DNA from: Gordonia sp. KTR9
GTDB lineage: Bacteria; Actinomycetota; Actinomycetes; Mycobacteriales; Mycobacteriaceae
DNA: 64,000 bases
Direction of reading: 5' to 3'
Assembly: GCF_000143885.2 (NCBI RefSeq)
Contig: NC_018581.1
Coordinates: forward strand, 2,356,001-2,420,000
Both the position numbers and the translations under genes were made by a program. The notes under the pieces are model-generated. The model worked only from the letters and a program-made list of their open reading frames with translations, was not told the DNA's origin and made no database searches. This document shows, piece by piece, positions 9,873 to 17,929 of the stretch. How positions within the stretch are numbered: the first letter of the stretch is position 1; every line of letters begins with the position of its first letter.

Positions 9873-9905
9873 GTGCGCGCCGACCGGATTCCGGTCGGCG
9901 CGCAC
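9873..9905 (+). terminator. Perfect 15-bp stem-loop between infB and rbfA
   Basis: The arms at 9873-9887 and 9891-9905 are perfect inverted copies with a 3-nt ATT loop. No T-run follows. It may be a U-less actinobacterial terminator/attenuator or an mRNA end-stabiliser, reducing readthrough into rbfA, whose ATG is 26 nt downstream. Confidence 0.6.
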
Positions 9906-9930
9906 GCAGCGCTATGGAAGGAGTCCTGGA

Positions 9931-10386
9931 ATGGCTGATCCAGCACGGGCGCAGCGCATGGCGAAGCGGATCTCGACGATCGTCGCGTCGGCGATCGCGC
10001 ACGAGATCAAGGATCCGCGCCTGACACATGTGACGGTCACCGACGCCCGGGTGACCAACGATCTCCACGACGCGACGATCTACTACACCGTGATGGGCGA
10101 ATCCATCGACGCCGAACCGGATTACGAGGCTGCGGCCGCCGGTCTGGCGAAGGCGACCGGTGTGCTGCGGTCGAAGGTGGGCGCGGGCACCGGGGTGCGT
10201 TTCACGCCGACCCTGCGTTTCGTCCTCGACACGGTGCCCGATGCCGCGCGTCAGATGGAGGAGCTCGTCGCCCGAGCCCGCGCGAACGACGAACTCGTCG
10301 CCCGGCGTGCCGCCGAGGCGAAGCCGGCGGGGGACTCGGACCCGTACCGCTCGGCCGACGACGACGCCACCGGTATCGAAGAGTGA
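9931..10386 (+). CDS. rbfA: Ribosome-binding factor A
   Basis: A 151-aa RbfA, a 30S assembly factor that binds near helix 1 of 16S rRNA. It has the KH-like core with [18 protein letters not shown] and the helix [15 protein letters not shown]. The ~30-residue C-terminal acidic tail is longer than in E. coli. GGAAGGAGTCCTGG precedes the ATG. Its stop overlaps the next gene's GTG start as GTGA, so the DHH phosphoesterase is translationally coupled. Confidence 0.95.
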   Translation: MADPARAQRMAKRISTIVASAIAHEIKDPRLTHVTVTDARVTNDLHDATIYYTVMGESIDAEPDYEAAAAGLAKATGVLRSKVGAGTGVRFTPTLRFVLDTVPDAARQMEELVARARANDELVARRAAEAKPAGDSDPYRSADDDATGIEE

Positions 10387-11339
10387 GCGGTTCGTCGAGC
10401 GCGGCGATCGCCGCGACGCTGGCCTCCGCGACCGCGGTGACCATCTGCTGTCACGTCCGCCCCGATGCGGACACGATCGGCAGCGGTCTGGCGCTGGCGC
10501 TGGCACTCGACCGCCGGGGCGTCGACGTCGAGGTCTCCTATCCGGGGGCAGAGCAGCTCCCGGCCTCGCTCGCCGGACTACCCGGCGGCAAGCTGTTGTG
10601 CTCGCCCGCGCAGGTCGTCGGGCACCCGCTGGTGGTGGCGGTCGACGCCGCCAATCTCGAGCGGCTCGACTCCCTCGGCTCGACGTTCACCGCGGCGCAG
10701 ACCTCGATCGTGATCGACCACCATGCGTCGAATCCCGGTTTCGGGGACCTCGACCTGGTCGATCCGGCCGCCGACTGCACCGCCGTACTGGTGCTCGATG
10801 TCCTCGACGACATGGGCGTCGAGCTTGACGCCGACATCGCCACCTGCATATACGCCGGACTCAGCACCGACACCGGCTCGTTCCGGTGGGCCCGACCGGC
10901 GTCGTTCCGCGTCGCGGCCCGGTTGTTGGAGACCGGTGTCGACGCGCGCCGGTGGAGCCGCATCCTCTTCGATTCGCATCCGTTCGCGTGGTTCTCGATG
11001 ATGTCGGGCGTCCTGGCGTCCGCACAGCTCGTGCCGGCCGCATGCAACGGCGAGGGGCTCGTCTACGCCGTCGTCGACCAGCAGGCGCTGGCCGGGATGA
11101 GCTGGGAGGAGTCCGAGAGCGTCGTGGACACGATCCGGACCGCGCGCGAGGCCGAGGTGGCCGCGGTGTTCAAGGAAGGCGAGCCGGGCGTCTGGACGGT
11201 CTCGCTGCGATCCAAGGACAGCGTCGACCTCGTCCCGATCGCGCGGGCGCACGGTGGTGGCGGGCATCGTCAGGCCTCGGGCTACAGCGACACCGGTACC
11301 GCCGACGAAGTGGTCGCCAGGTTGCTGGAGTCGCTCTGA
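10383..11339 (+). CDS. DHH-family phosphoesterase (nanoRNase/pAp phosphatase, NrnA-like)
   Basis: A 318-aa protein like Rv2837c, which degrades short RNAs, pAp and cyclic-di-AMP products. The metal-binding motifs are [11 protein letters not shown] near residue 24, VDAANLE, and DHH in VIDHHASN. The C-terminal DHHA1 domain ends with the substrate-binding [10 protein letters not shown]. The GTG start overlaps the rbfA stop (GTGA). Together with PNPase and RNase J in this window it covers the final steps of RNA decay. Which of the known activities dominates cannot be read from sequence. Confidence 0.92.
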   Translation: MSGSSSAAIAATLASATAVTICCHVRPDADTIGSGLALALALDRRGVDVEVSYPGAEQLPASLAGLPGGKLLCSPAQVVGHPLVVAVDAANLERLDSLGSTFTAAQTSIVIDHHASNPGFGDLDLVDPAADCTAVLVLDVLDDMGVELDADIATCIYAGLSTDTGSFRWARPASFRVAARLLETGVDARRWSRILFDSHPFAWFSMMSGVLASAQLVPAACNGEGLVYAVVDQQALAGMSWEESESVVDTIRTAREAEVAAVFKEGEPGVWTVSLRSKDSVDLVPIARAHGGGGHRQASGYSDTGTADEVVARLLESL

Positions 11340-12712
11340 ACCTCGCTCGGCAGCCCGACACCGGAGAGTCCGATTCCGCGGACGCTCCCGGGGTCGCGCG
11401 TATCGCCACCCTCACCGTCTCGGCGCTCGCGGTCCTCATCGCACCTCCGCTGTATCTTCTGCTCGACCTGGCCGTCGTGGGACGCCTGGGCGGCGAACAG
11501 CTGGCTGCTCTCGGTGTGGGCACCCTGGTGCTCTCGATCGTCAGTACCCAGCTGACCTTCCTGTCCTATGGCACCACCGCCCGCTCCGCGCGACGATTCG
11601 GTTCCGGTGATCGGTCCGGTGCGGTCGTCGAAGGCGTGCAGGCGAGCTGGATCGCGGTCGCGGTCGGCGTCCTGATCGTCGCCGTGGCGTATCCCTGCGC
11701 CCCGGTGGTGATGCGCCTGCTGGTCGGGACGTCGTCGCCGGAATCGGCCGCGGTCGCCGAGGATGCGGCGGGCTGGCTGCGGATCGCGATGTTCGGTGTC
11801 CCGCTGATCCTGCTGTCGATGGCGGGCAACGGGTGGATGCGGGGAGTGCAGGACACCCGCCGCCCGGTCGTCTACGTGGTGGTCGGCCTGTCGCTTGCCG
11901 CGGTGCTCGTCGTCGGACTGGTCCACGGCATCGGCCCGTTCCCGCGACTGGGACTGGACGGCAGCGCGGTGGCCAATGTGATCGGACAGGGCGTGACCGG
12001 GGTGTTGTTCGCCGTGCGGGTTGTCCGCGAGGCGCATACACGCGCCTTTGCGCCGGACTGGTCGATCATCCGCGCCCAGCTGGTCATGGCGCGCGATCTG
12101 GTGGTGCGCAGTCTGTCGTTCCAGGTCTGTTTCGTCTCGGCGGCCGCGGTCGCCGCGCGCTTCGGTGTCGCCCAGGTGGCCGCTCATCAGCTGGTGCTGC
12201 AGCTGTGGGAGTTCATGGCGTTGTTCCTCGACTCGCTGGCCATCGCCGCCCAGGCGCTGGTGGGGGCCGCGCTCGGTGCGGGCCGGCTCGGCGCCGCCGA
12301 CTCCGTCGCCCGGCGTGTCACCGCGGTCTCGGTGGTCGCCGCCACCGCGATGGGTGCCGTCTTCGCGGCCGGCGCGACGCTGATACCGCGCATCTTCACA
12401 TCCGACGCCGCTGTCCTCGACGCCGTCGGTGTGCCGTGGTGGTTCTTCGTCGGCATGCTGCCGATCGCCGGGGTGGTCTTCGCGCTCGACGGCGTACTCC
12501 TCGGCAGTGGCGACGCCGCCTTCCTGCGCACGGCGACACTCACCGGCGCCCTGGCCGGCTTCCTGCCGTTGATCTGGCTGTCGCTGGTGTTCGACTGGGG
12601 TCTGGCGGGGATCTGGTCGGGTCTGGTGGTGTTCATGCTGGTCCGGCTGGCGACCGTGGTGTGGCGGATCCGCTCCGGCCGGTGGCGTCGGGCAGGTGCG
12701 GTCCGCGCCTGA
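11336..12712 (+). CDS. dinF: MATE-family efflux transporter (DinF-like), probable CTG start
   Basis: About 458 aa with twelve hydrophobic segments and the MATE signature PLYLLLDLAVVGRLG in the first helix; Rv2836c holds this position in M. tuberculosis. MATE proteins export cationic drugs or metabolites using Na+ or H+. There is no in-frame ATG, GTG or TTG between the upstream gene and the first helix; the first GTG falls inside helix 1. The CTG at 11336 overlaps the DHH-gene stop as CTGA, mirroring the other overlaps here, so I take it as the start. The transporter call is firm; the start is an inference. Confidence 0.85.
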   Translation: MNLARQPDTGESDSADAPGVARIATLTVSALAVLIAPPLYLLLDLAVVGRLGGEQLAALGVGTLVLSIVSTQLTFLSYGTTARSARRFGSGDRSGAVVEGVQASWIAVAVGVLIVAVAYPCAPVVMRLLVGTSSPESAAVAEDAAGWLRIAMFGVPLILLSMAGNGWMRGVQDTRRPVVYVVVGLSLAAVLVVGLVHGIGPFPRLGLDGSAVANVIGQGVTGVLFAVRVVREAHTRAFAPDWSIIRAQLVMARDLVVRSLSFQVCFVSAAAVAARFGVAQVAAHQLVLQLWEFMALFLDSLAIAAQALVGAALGAGRLGAADSVARRVTAVSVVAATAMGAVFAAGATLIPRIFTSDAAVLDAVGVPWWFFVGMLPIAGVVFALDGVLLGSGDAAFLRTATLTGALAGFLPLIWLSLVFDWGLAGIWSGLVVFMLVRLATVVWRIRSGRWRRAGAVRA

Positions 12713-12740
12713 CCGCGGCCCTCTGGCACGATGGATCCTC

Positions 12741-13742
12741 GTGGCTACTCTGTGGGCGATCAGCGATCTGCACATCGCACATCGGGGCAACGAGCACATC
12801 ATCGACAGCATCCGGCCGACCTCGCCGGACGACTGGCTCATCGTCGCCGGTGATGTCGCCGAACGCACCGACGACATCGTCGACACCCTGCGGCGTCTGC
12901 GGGCGCGGTTCGCCACCGTGGTGTGGGTGCCGGGCAATCACGAGCTGTACACGACGGCCAAGGACCCGCTGCAGGTGTTCGGGGTCGCGCGGTACGACTA
13001 CCTCGTGCAGGCCTGCCGCGACGTCGGTGTGGTCACCCCGGAGGACATCTATCCGCTGTTCGATCCGGGCGACGGCTCCGATCCGGTCCGCGTCGTCCCG
13101 ATGTTCCTGCTCTACGACTACACCTTTCGCCCGGAGGGCACGGCCAACAAGCTGACCGCGCTCGCGCTCGCCCGGGAACGCAATGTGGTGGCGACCGACG
13201 AGTTCCTGCTGTCGCCGGAGCCGTTCCCCACCCGCGACGCCTGGGGACGGGCGAGGATCGAGATCACCCGGCGCCGGCTGCAGGCCATCGATCCGGCCGA
13301 GAAGACGATCCTCGTCAACCACTGGCCGCTGCGTCGTGAGCCGTGCGACGCGCTGTTCTACCCGGAGTTCGCGCTGTGGTGCGGCAGCGAACTCACGGCC
13401 GACTGGCACACCGAGTTCAACGCGGCCTGCTGTGTGTACGGGCACCTGCACATCCCGAGGACCACCTGGTACGACGGCATCCGGTTCGAGGAGGTGTCGG
13501 TCGGCTACCCACGTGAATGGAAGCGTCGCGGACTCCCGAACCCGCTGATGCGCAACATCGTCCCGGGGGACGGACTCGGTGCGGCGGATCTGCCCGAGCA
13601 CGGGGTCCGGTTCGATCTGCCGCCGGACTATGCCGAACGGGCCGCCGAGTTCCGGCAGCGCGTCGAGCAGCGGCAGGCGGAGCGCCGGTCGCGACAGGCC
13701 GATCGAGAGGCGCAACGGCAAGCACGAGAGGACAACCGATGA
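12741..13742 (+). CDS. Calcineurin-like metallophosphoesterase
   Basis: A 333-aa protein like Rv2795c. The two-metal phosphoesterase motifs are in order: SDLHIAHRGNEH (residues 8-19), AGDVAE, GNHELY, NHWPLR and GHLHIPR. Substrate unknown. The C-terminus is a charged Arg/Gln-rich helix. The GTG at 12741 puts the first metal motif close to the N-terminus as usual. Its TGA overlaps the ATG of the PPTase gene (ATGA). The fixed pairing with the PPTase suggests a related task; in mycobacteria the neighbouring phosphoesterase has been proposed to oppose PPTase action by removing 4'-phosphopantetheine. Confidence 0.9.
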   Translation: MATLWAISDLHIAHRGNEHIIDSIRPTSPDDWLIVAGDVAERTDDIVDTLRRLRARFATVVWVPGNHELYTTAKDPLQVFGVARYDYLVQACRDVGVVTPEDIYPLFDPGDGSDPVRVVPMFLLYDYTFRPEGTANKLTALALARERNVVATDEFLLSPEPFPTRDAWGRARIEITRRRLQAIDPAEKTILVNHWPLRREPCDALFYPEFALWCGSELTADWHTEFNAACCVYGHLHIPRTTWYDGIRFEEVSVGYPREWKRRGLPNPLMRNIVPGDGLGAADLPEHGVRFDLPPDYAERAAEFRQRVEQRQAERRSRQADREAQRQAREDNR

Positions 13743-14395
13743 TCGAGCAACTCCTGCCGGCGGGCGTCGCCTCGGCGGAGGCGTTCGCCGACCCGCCGGG
13801 TCTGGTCCTGCTGCCCGCCGAACAGAGCCTGATCTCCCGAGCGGTGGAGAAACGCCGCCGCGAGTTCACCACCGTCCGGCACTGCGCCCGGCAGGCGCTG
13901 GGCGAGCTCGGCCACGAGCCGGTCCCGATCCTCAAGGGCGACAAGGGGGCACCCGTCTGGCCGGCCGGGATCGTGGGGAGCCTCACCCATTGCGACGGCT
14001 ATCGTGCCGCGACCGTGGCGTACGCGCTGTCGGTGCGTTCTCTCGGTATCGACGCCGAGCCCCACGACAGCCTCCCCGACGGCGTGCTCGAGCACACCAG
14101 CCTGCCGGCCGAGCGGGAGGTCCTCGCGACGCGGTCGGGCGACCTGCACTGGGACCGGTTGCTGTTCTGTGCCAAGGAGGCCACCTACAAGGCATGGTTC
14201 CCGGTCGCCAAGCGCTGGCTGGGTTTCGAGGACGCCCACATCACCTTCGAGCAGTCCACTCCGACGTCGGGCACGTTCACCTCGCGGATCCTCATCGATC
14301 CGGCCGCTGCGGACGGCGGGCCGCCGCTGCTCGAGTTCTCCGGGCGCTGGCTGGTCGATCGCGGCATCATCACCACCACGATCGCGCTGACCTGA
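13739..14395 (+). CDS. pptT: 4'-phosphopantetheinyl transferase (PptT-like)
   Basis: A 218-aa Sfp-type PPTase like Rv2794c, which transfers phosphopantetheine from CoA to acyl- and peptidyl-carrier proteins; in mycobacteria it activates mycolate and siderophore synthases and is essential. Visible motifs: GSLTHCDGYRAA, the Mg2+-binding GIDAEP, and the catalytic FCAKEATYKAWFP. The ATG overlaps the upstream stop (ATGA). Its own TGA is 1 nt before the truB GTG, so the run from rbfA to truB is probably one transcript. Confidence 0.94.
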   Translation: MIEQLLPAGVASAEAFADPPGLVLLPAEQSLISRAVEKRRREFTTVRHCARQALGELGHEPVPILKGDKGAPVWPAGIVGSLTHCDGYRAATVAYALSVRSLGIDAEPHDSLPDGVLEHTSLPAEREVLATRSGDLHWDRLLFCAKEATYKAWFPVAKRWLGFEDAHITFEQSTPTSGTFTSRILIDPAAADGGPPLLEFSGRWLVDRGIITTTIALT

Positions 14396-14396
14396 C

Positions 14397-15296
14397 GTGG
14401 CCGACGCAACCATCGAGAACGCCGGCCTGCTCGTCGTCGACAAGCCCGCCGGGATGACCAGTCACGACGTCGTCTCGCGCTGCCGGAAGATCTTCAACAC
14501 CCGCCGCGTCGGGCACGCGGGCACCCTGGACCCGATGGCGACCGGCGTACTGGTCGTCGGGATCGAGAGGGCGACAAAGCTTCTCGGCCTGTTGTCGCTG
14601 ACGACGAAGTCCTACACCGCGACGATCCGGCTCGGTGCGTCCACGACGACCGACGACCGCGAGGGCGACGTCATCTCCACCGCCGACGCGTCCGGACTCT
14701 CCGACGCCGAGATCGCCACGGGGGTGGCCGATCTCACCGGCGACATCGAGCAGGTCCCGGCGAAGGTCAGCGCGATCAAGGTCGACGGCCGTCGCGCGCA
14801 CGCGCTGGTGCGCACGGGCACCGACTTCGACCTCGCGGCGCGTCCGGTCACCGTGTCCCGCTTCGAGGTGCTCGACACCCGGCGCGACGGGACCTTCGTC
14901 GATCTCGATGTGGTGGTGGACTGTTCGTCGGGCACCTACATCCGGTCACTGGCACGCGATCTGGGTGCCGCACTCGGTATCGGCGGGCACCTGACCGAAC
15001 TCCGGCGGACCGCCGTCGGCCCGTTCACGCTCGACCACGCGCGCACGCTCGACGACGTGCGCGACGAGCCGCATGTCAGCCTCGACATCGACGAGGCGGT
15101 CAAGATCTCGTTCCCGCGCCGGGACATCGACGACGACGAAGCCGAGTCGATCAGCCAGGGACGATGGCTGGAGCCGATCGGCCGGAAAGAGATCTATGTG
15201 GTCGTCGACCCGCGGGAACAGGCGATCGCGCTGATCCAGGAGAAGGGTCGCCGCGCGAGCTCGGTCATGGTGGTCCGGCCGGCGACCCTGCGCTGA
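14397..15296 (+). CDS. truB: tRNA pseudouridine-55 synthase
   Basis: A 299-aa TruB, which makes pseudouridine 55 in the T-loop of tRNAs. Motifs: DKPAGMTSHDVV near residue 16, GHAGTLDPMATGVL with the catalytic Asp near residue 43, and SGTYIRSLARDLG. The C-terminal region after residue ~210 is the actinobacterial TruB extension. GTG start directly after the PPTase stop. It converges with mntR, 22 nt apart. Confidence 0.96.
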   Translation: MADATIENAGLLVVDKPAGMTSHDVVSRCRKIFNTRRVGHAGTLDPMATGVLVVGIERATKLLGLLSLTTKSYTATIRLGASTTTDDREGDVISTADASGLSDAEIATGVADLTGDIEQVPAKVSAIKVDGRRAHALVRTGTDFDLAARPVTVSRFEVLDTRRDGTFVDLDVVVDCSSGTYIRSLARDLGAALGIGGHLTELRRTAVGPFTLDHARTLDDVRDEPHVSLDIDEAVKISFPRRDIDDDEAESISQGRWLEPIGRKEIYVVVDPREQAIALIQEKGRRASSVMVVRPATLR

Positions 15297-15318
15297 CGCC
15301 CGGTCGTCGGTCGGACGG

Positions 15319-16011
15319 TCAGGACCGCGGGACGACGAAGATGGCGCGCGCGGCGATGTCGCCGAGATCGATCGGATCGGCGTCGTCGAGCGACACCGAG
15401 ATCGTCCCCGCGAAGGGACGTTTCTCGGCGACGGTCACCACGCAGTCGAGCGCGACGCCCACCTGGTCGAAGTAGCGCAGCATCTCGGGATCGGTGTCGG
15501 AGATCCGGGCGATGGCGCCGGACGCCCCGACCTCCAGGTCGGCGAGCAGCGCCGCATCCGGCGCGGGGATCGAGCCGTCCAGTGCGGGGATGGGGTCGCC
15601 GTGCGGATCCCGGTCGGGGAAGCCGAGTTTCGCGTCGAGCCGAGCCATGAGCCGGTCGGACACCGCGTGCTCGAGGATCTCCGCCTCGTCGTGCACCTCG
15701 TCCCACCGGTATCCGAGTTCGCGGACGAGAAAGGTCTCGAGCAGACGATGACGACGCACCATCAGGATGGCCGCGGACCGGCCCTCGTCGGTGAGTGTGA
15801 CCGCGCCGTACGGTTCGTGCGAGACGAAGCCCTGGTCGGCGAGTTTGCGGATCGCCTCCGAGGCGGTGGATGCGGACACGCCGAGCGACTGGGCCAGCAG
15901 CTTGGTGGTGACCTTGACGTCTTCCCACTCCTGGCTGGTCCAGATCACTTTCAGATAGTCCTGGGTCACCTGTGACAGTTCTGTCACCGGACGATCCGAT
16001 CCCCGAGGCAT
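15319..16011 (-). CDS. mntR: DtxR-family manganese-responsive repressor
   Basis: A 230-aa DtxR-family regulator in the position of Rv2788 (SirR/MntR). The winged helix covers residues ~10-70, with LAQSLGVSASTASEAIRKL as helix-turn-helix. The dimer/metal domain has RRHRLLETFL and DEVHDEAEILEHAVSD, carrying the His/Glu ligands. A C-terminal FeoA/SH3-like domain follows. With Mn2+ it should bind DNA and shut off manganese uptake. ATG at 16011 chosen; upstream extension to 16500 would overlap ribF. Iron rather than manganese sensing cannot be excluded from sequence alone. Confidence 0.88.
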   Translation of the reverse strand: MPRGSDRPVTELSQVTQDYLKVIWTSQEWEDVKVTTKLLAQSLGVSASTASEAIRKLADQGFVSHEPYGAVTLTDEGRSAAILMVRRHRLLETFLVRELGYRWDEVHDEAEILEHAVSDRLMARLDAKLGFPDRDPHGDPIPALDGSIPAPDAALLADLEVGASGAIARISDTDPEMLRYFDQVGVALDCVVTVAEKRPFAGTISVSLDDADPIDLGDIAARAIFVVPRS

Positions 16012-16027
16012 GACCAAGAGCTTAACC

Positions 16028-16052
16028 CCACCGCAAACGCGAGTGGCGGTGG
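16028..16052. promoter_or_regulatory. Inverted repeat in the mntR-ribF spacer
   Basis: CCACCGC (16028-16034) and GCGGTGG (16046-16052) are separated by 11 nt, in the 76-nt divergent spacer. It could be an operator for MntR autoregulation, but it does not look like known AT-rich MntR boxes, so this is weak. Confidence 0.3.
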
Positions 16053-16075
16053 TGGTTTGGAACACCGGGTGCCCG

Positions 16076-16081
16076 TACTCT
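16076..16081 (+). promoter_or_regulatory. Candidate -10 box of ribF (leaderless)
   Basis: TACTCT lies 6 nt before the ribF GTG, and no ribosome site is visible. Confidence 0.5.
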
Positions 16082-16087
16082 GGTCGC

Positions 16088-17056
16088 GTGTTGCGATGGC
16101 GAGGTCTGGATGACATCCCCGCGGACTGGGGACGGTGCGTGGTCACCATCGGTGTCTTCGACGGCGTCCACCGGGGACACGCCGAGCTCATCAACGCCGC
16201 CACGACGGCGGCGAAGGAGCACGGGGTGCCGTCGGTGCTGATGACGTTCGACCCGCATCCGTCCGAGGTGGTCCGCCCGGGATCCCATCCGCCGCAACTG
16301 ACGACGCTGACGCGACGGGCGGAGCTGGCCGAAGAGCTCGGCATCGACGTCTTCTGCGTCATGCCGTTCACGCCTGAACTCGCCGCCCGGTCGCCCAAGG
16401 ACTTCGCCCACGACATCCTCGTGGAGACGCTGCACGCCGCCGTCGTGGTGGTCGGCGACAACTTCACGTTCGGTCGCAAGGCGGCCGGCGACGTGGCCAA
16501 GCTCGCCGAACTCGGTGGGAAATTCGGCTTCTCGGTGGAATCGGTGTCGCTGTTCGGTGAACATGCGGTGACCTTCTCCTCGACCTACATCCGTTCCTGT
16601 GTCGCGGCCGGTGACGTCGACCGCGCGACCGAGGCGCTCGGACGTCCGCATCGTGTCGAGGGAGTGGTGGTGCGCGGCGACGGCCGCGGCCGCGACCTGG
16701 GATACCCGACGGCCAACGTGGCGCCGCCGATGTACGCCGCGATTCCCGCCGACGGGGTCTACGCCGCCTGGTTCACGATCCTCGGCGCAGGCCCGGTGGT
16801 CGGCGAGGTCGAGCCGGGGGAGCGCTATCAGGCCGCGGTGTCGGTCGGTACCAACCCCACCTTCTCGGGCCGTACCCGCACCGTCGAGGCGTTCGTGCTG
16901 GACAAGAGCGCCGACCTCTACGGTCAGCACGTCGCCGTCGACTTCGTCCACCGCATCCGCGGGATGGAACAGTTCGACGGGGTGGACGACCTGATCACCG
17001 CGATGGGTGACGACGTCCTCAAGACCAGGGAGATCCTGGCCGCGGCGGAGAGCTGA
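16088..17056 (+). CDS. ribF: Bifunctional riboflavin kinase / FMN adenylyltransferase
   Basis: A 322-aa RibF that turns riboflavin into FMN and then FAD. The N-terminal nucleotidyltransferase domain has [15 protein letters not shown] (HxGH, near residue 22-36) and the later STYIRS; the C-terminal kinase domain has [13 protein letters not shown] and the catalytic VEAFVLD strand. The GTG at 16088 gives a start (LRWRG...DW) like the mycobacterial protein; the longer open frame from 16010 would overlap mntR's start region. Upstream of rpsO as in M. tuberculosis. Confidence 0.95.
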   Translation: MLRWRGLDDIPADWGRCVVTIGVFDGVHRGHAELINAATTAAKEHGVPSVLMTFDPHPSEVVRPGSHPPQLTTLTRRAELAEELGIDVFCVMPFTPELAARSPKDFAHDILVETLHAAVVVVGDNFTFGRKAAGDVAKLAELGGKFGFSVESVSLFGEHAVTFSSTYIRSCVAAGDVDRATEALGRPHRVEGVVVRGDGRGRDLGYPTANVAPPMYAAIPADGVYAAWFTILGAGPVVGEVEPGERYQAAVSVGTNPTFSGRTRTVEAFVLDKSADLYGQHVAVDFVHRIRGMEQFDGVDDLITAMGDDVLKTREILAAAES

Positions 17057-17064
17057 GAGTACGC

Positions 17065-17090
17065 GGCCCGATCGCTGCGCTCCCGGCGCC
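17065..17090 (-). repeat. Dispersed 26-nt intergenic repeat, copy 1
   Basis: On the minus strand this 26-nt segment matches 59194-59219 at 24 of 26 positions. It lies 9 nt after the ribF stop. See the second copy for comparison. Confidence 0.6.
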
Positions 17091-17202
17091 GATTTGGGTC
17101 CGGCCCGTCACGCCGGGTAGCCTGGCCAGTCGGTGTTGCTGCAGTCCGCGGTGGCGCACCGTGGTTGTTTCGGACGCGGTACTGAGAAACAGGAGTATCT
17201 CC

Positions 17203-17472
17203 ATGGCTTTGACTGTCGAGCAGAAGAAGGAAATCCTCGCCGAGTACGGTCTGCACGAGACCGACACCGGGTCGCCCGAGGCACAGGTCGCGATGCTGAC
17301 CAAGCGCATCACCGACCTCACCGAGCACCTGAAGCAGCACAAGCACGATCACCACAGCCGTCGCGGCCTGCTGCTGCTGGTCGGCCGTCGTCGTCGTCTG
17401 CTCAAGTACGTCGCCAAGGTCGACATCAACCGCTACCGTTCGCTCATCGAGCGTCTCGGCCTGCGTCGCTGA
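17203..17472 (+). CDS. rpsO: 30S ribosomal protein S15
   Basis: An 89-aa S15, a primary 16S rRNA-binding protein at the platform of the 30S subunit. The signature [16 protein letters not shown] and [24 protein letters not shown] are intact. The ATG at 17203 follows CAGGAG; an in-frame GTG at 17161 would add 14 residues without homology. A -10-like TAGCCT lies upstream near 17117. Followed by a strong terminator and then pnp. Confidence 0.98.
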   Translation: MALTVEQKKEILAEYGLHETDTGSPEAQVAMLTKRITDLTEHLKQHKHDHHSRRGLLLLVGRRRRLLKYVAKVDINRYRSLIERLGLRR

Positions 17473-17486
17473 TTCCACGACTTCTA

Positions 17487-17522
17487 CCGGCCGGCCCCCG
17501 AACGCGGGGGCCGGCCGGTTTG
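17487..17522 (+). terminator. Intrinsic terminator after rpsO
   Basis: A perfect 14-bp GC stem, 17487-17500 with 17505-17518, loop AACG, followed by TTTG. It starts 14 nt after the rpsO stop. Confidence 0.85.
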
Positions 17523-17929
17523 TCGTATTGAGGTATCCACAGTCGGCGGTGATACGCTGACAGACGGATCGTGCCGAAACTCGAGGCAGTGCGGAACGAC
17601 CAGCCAGATCGGTCCTCGGTAGTGGCCGCCGGAACCCCTGCCCGGGCAACCCCCGGGCGTGCAGGATTCCGGCCGCTTCGATCGAAGGCCGTCTGAGCAC
17701 TCATCCGGCGCAGACACGCTGCGCCATTCACCGTGCTGCCGCACATTCTCGGTGCGTTCTGGGTCGGTCCGATCCGCGCGTGCGCTCTCACGGACGTGTC
17801 CGCTCGATGCGGCATGTGAGTAGGTGCTGCGCACCTCCGCGATGACCACCCCCAACCGCACAAGCGGCCGATTTCGTGCCGCGTCAGACGGCCGCCACCG
17901 GCAGCCGCAACGAAGGGATTCCACCCCAC
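17523..17929 (+). other. rpsO-pnp spacer / pnp leader
   Basis: A 407-nt stretch with no convincing gene. It holds a -10-like TACGCT near 17554, and a nested stem-loop at 17629-17672: CCGGAA/TTCCGG outside, CCTG/CAGG in the middle, CCCGGG/CCCGGG inside. A long structured leader before pnp is the place where RNase III and PNPase autocontrol act in E. coli and Streptomyces; the same role here is an inference. The last ~250 nt before the pnp ATG show nothing clear. Confidence 0.5.
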
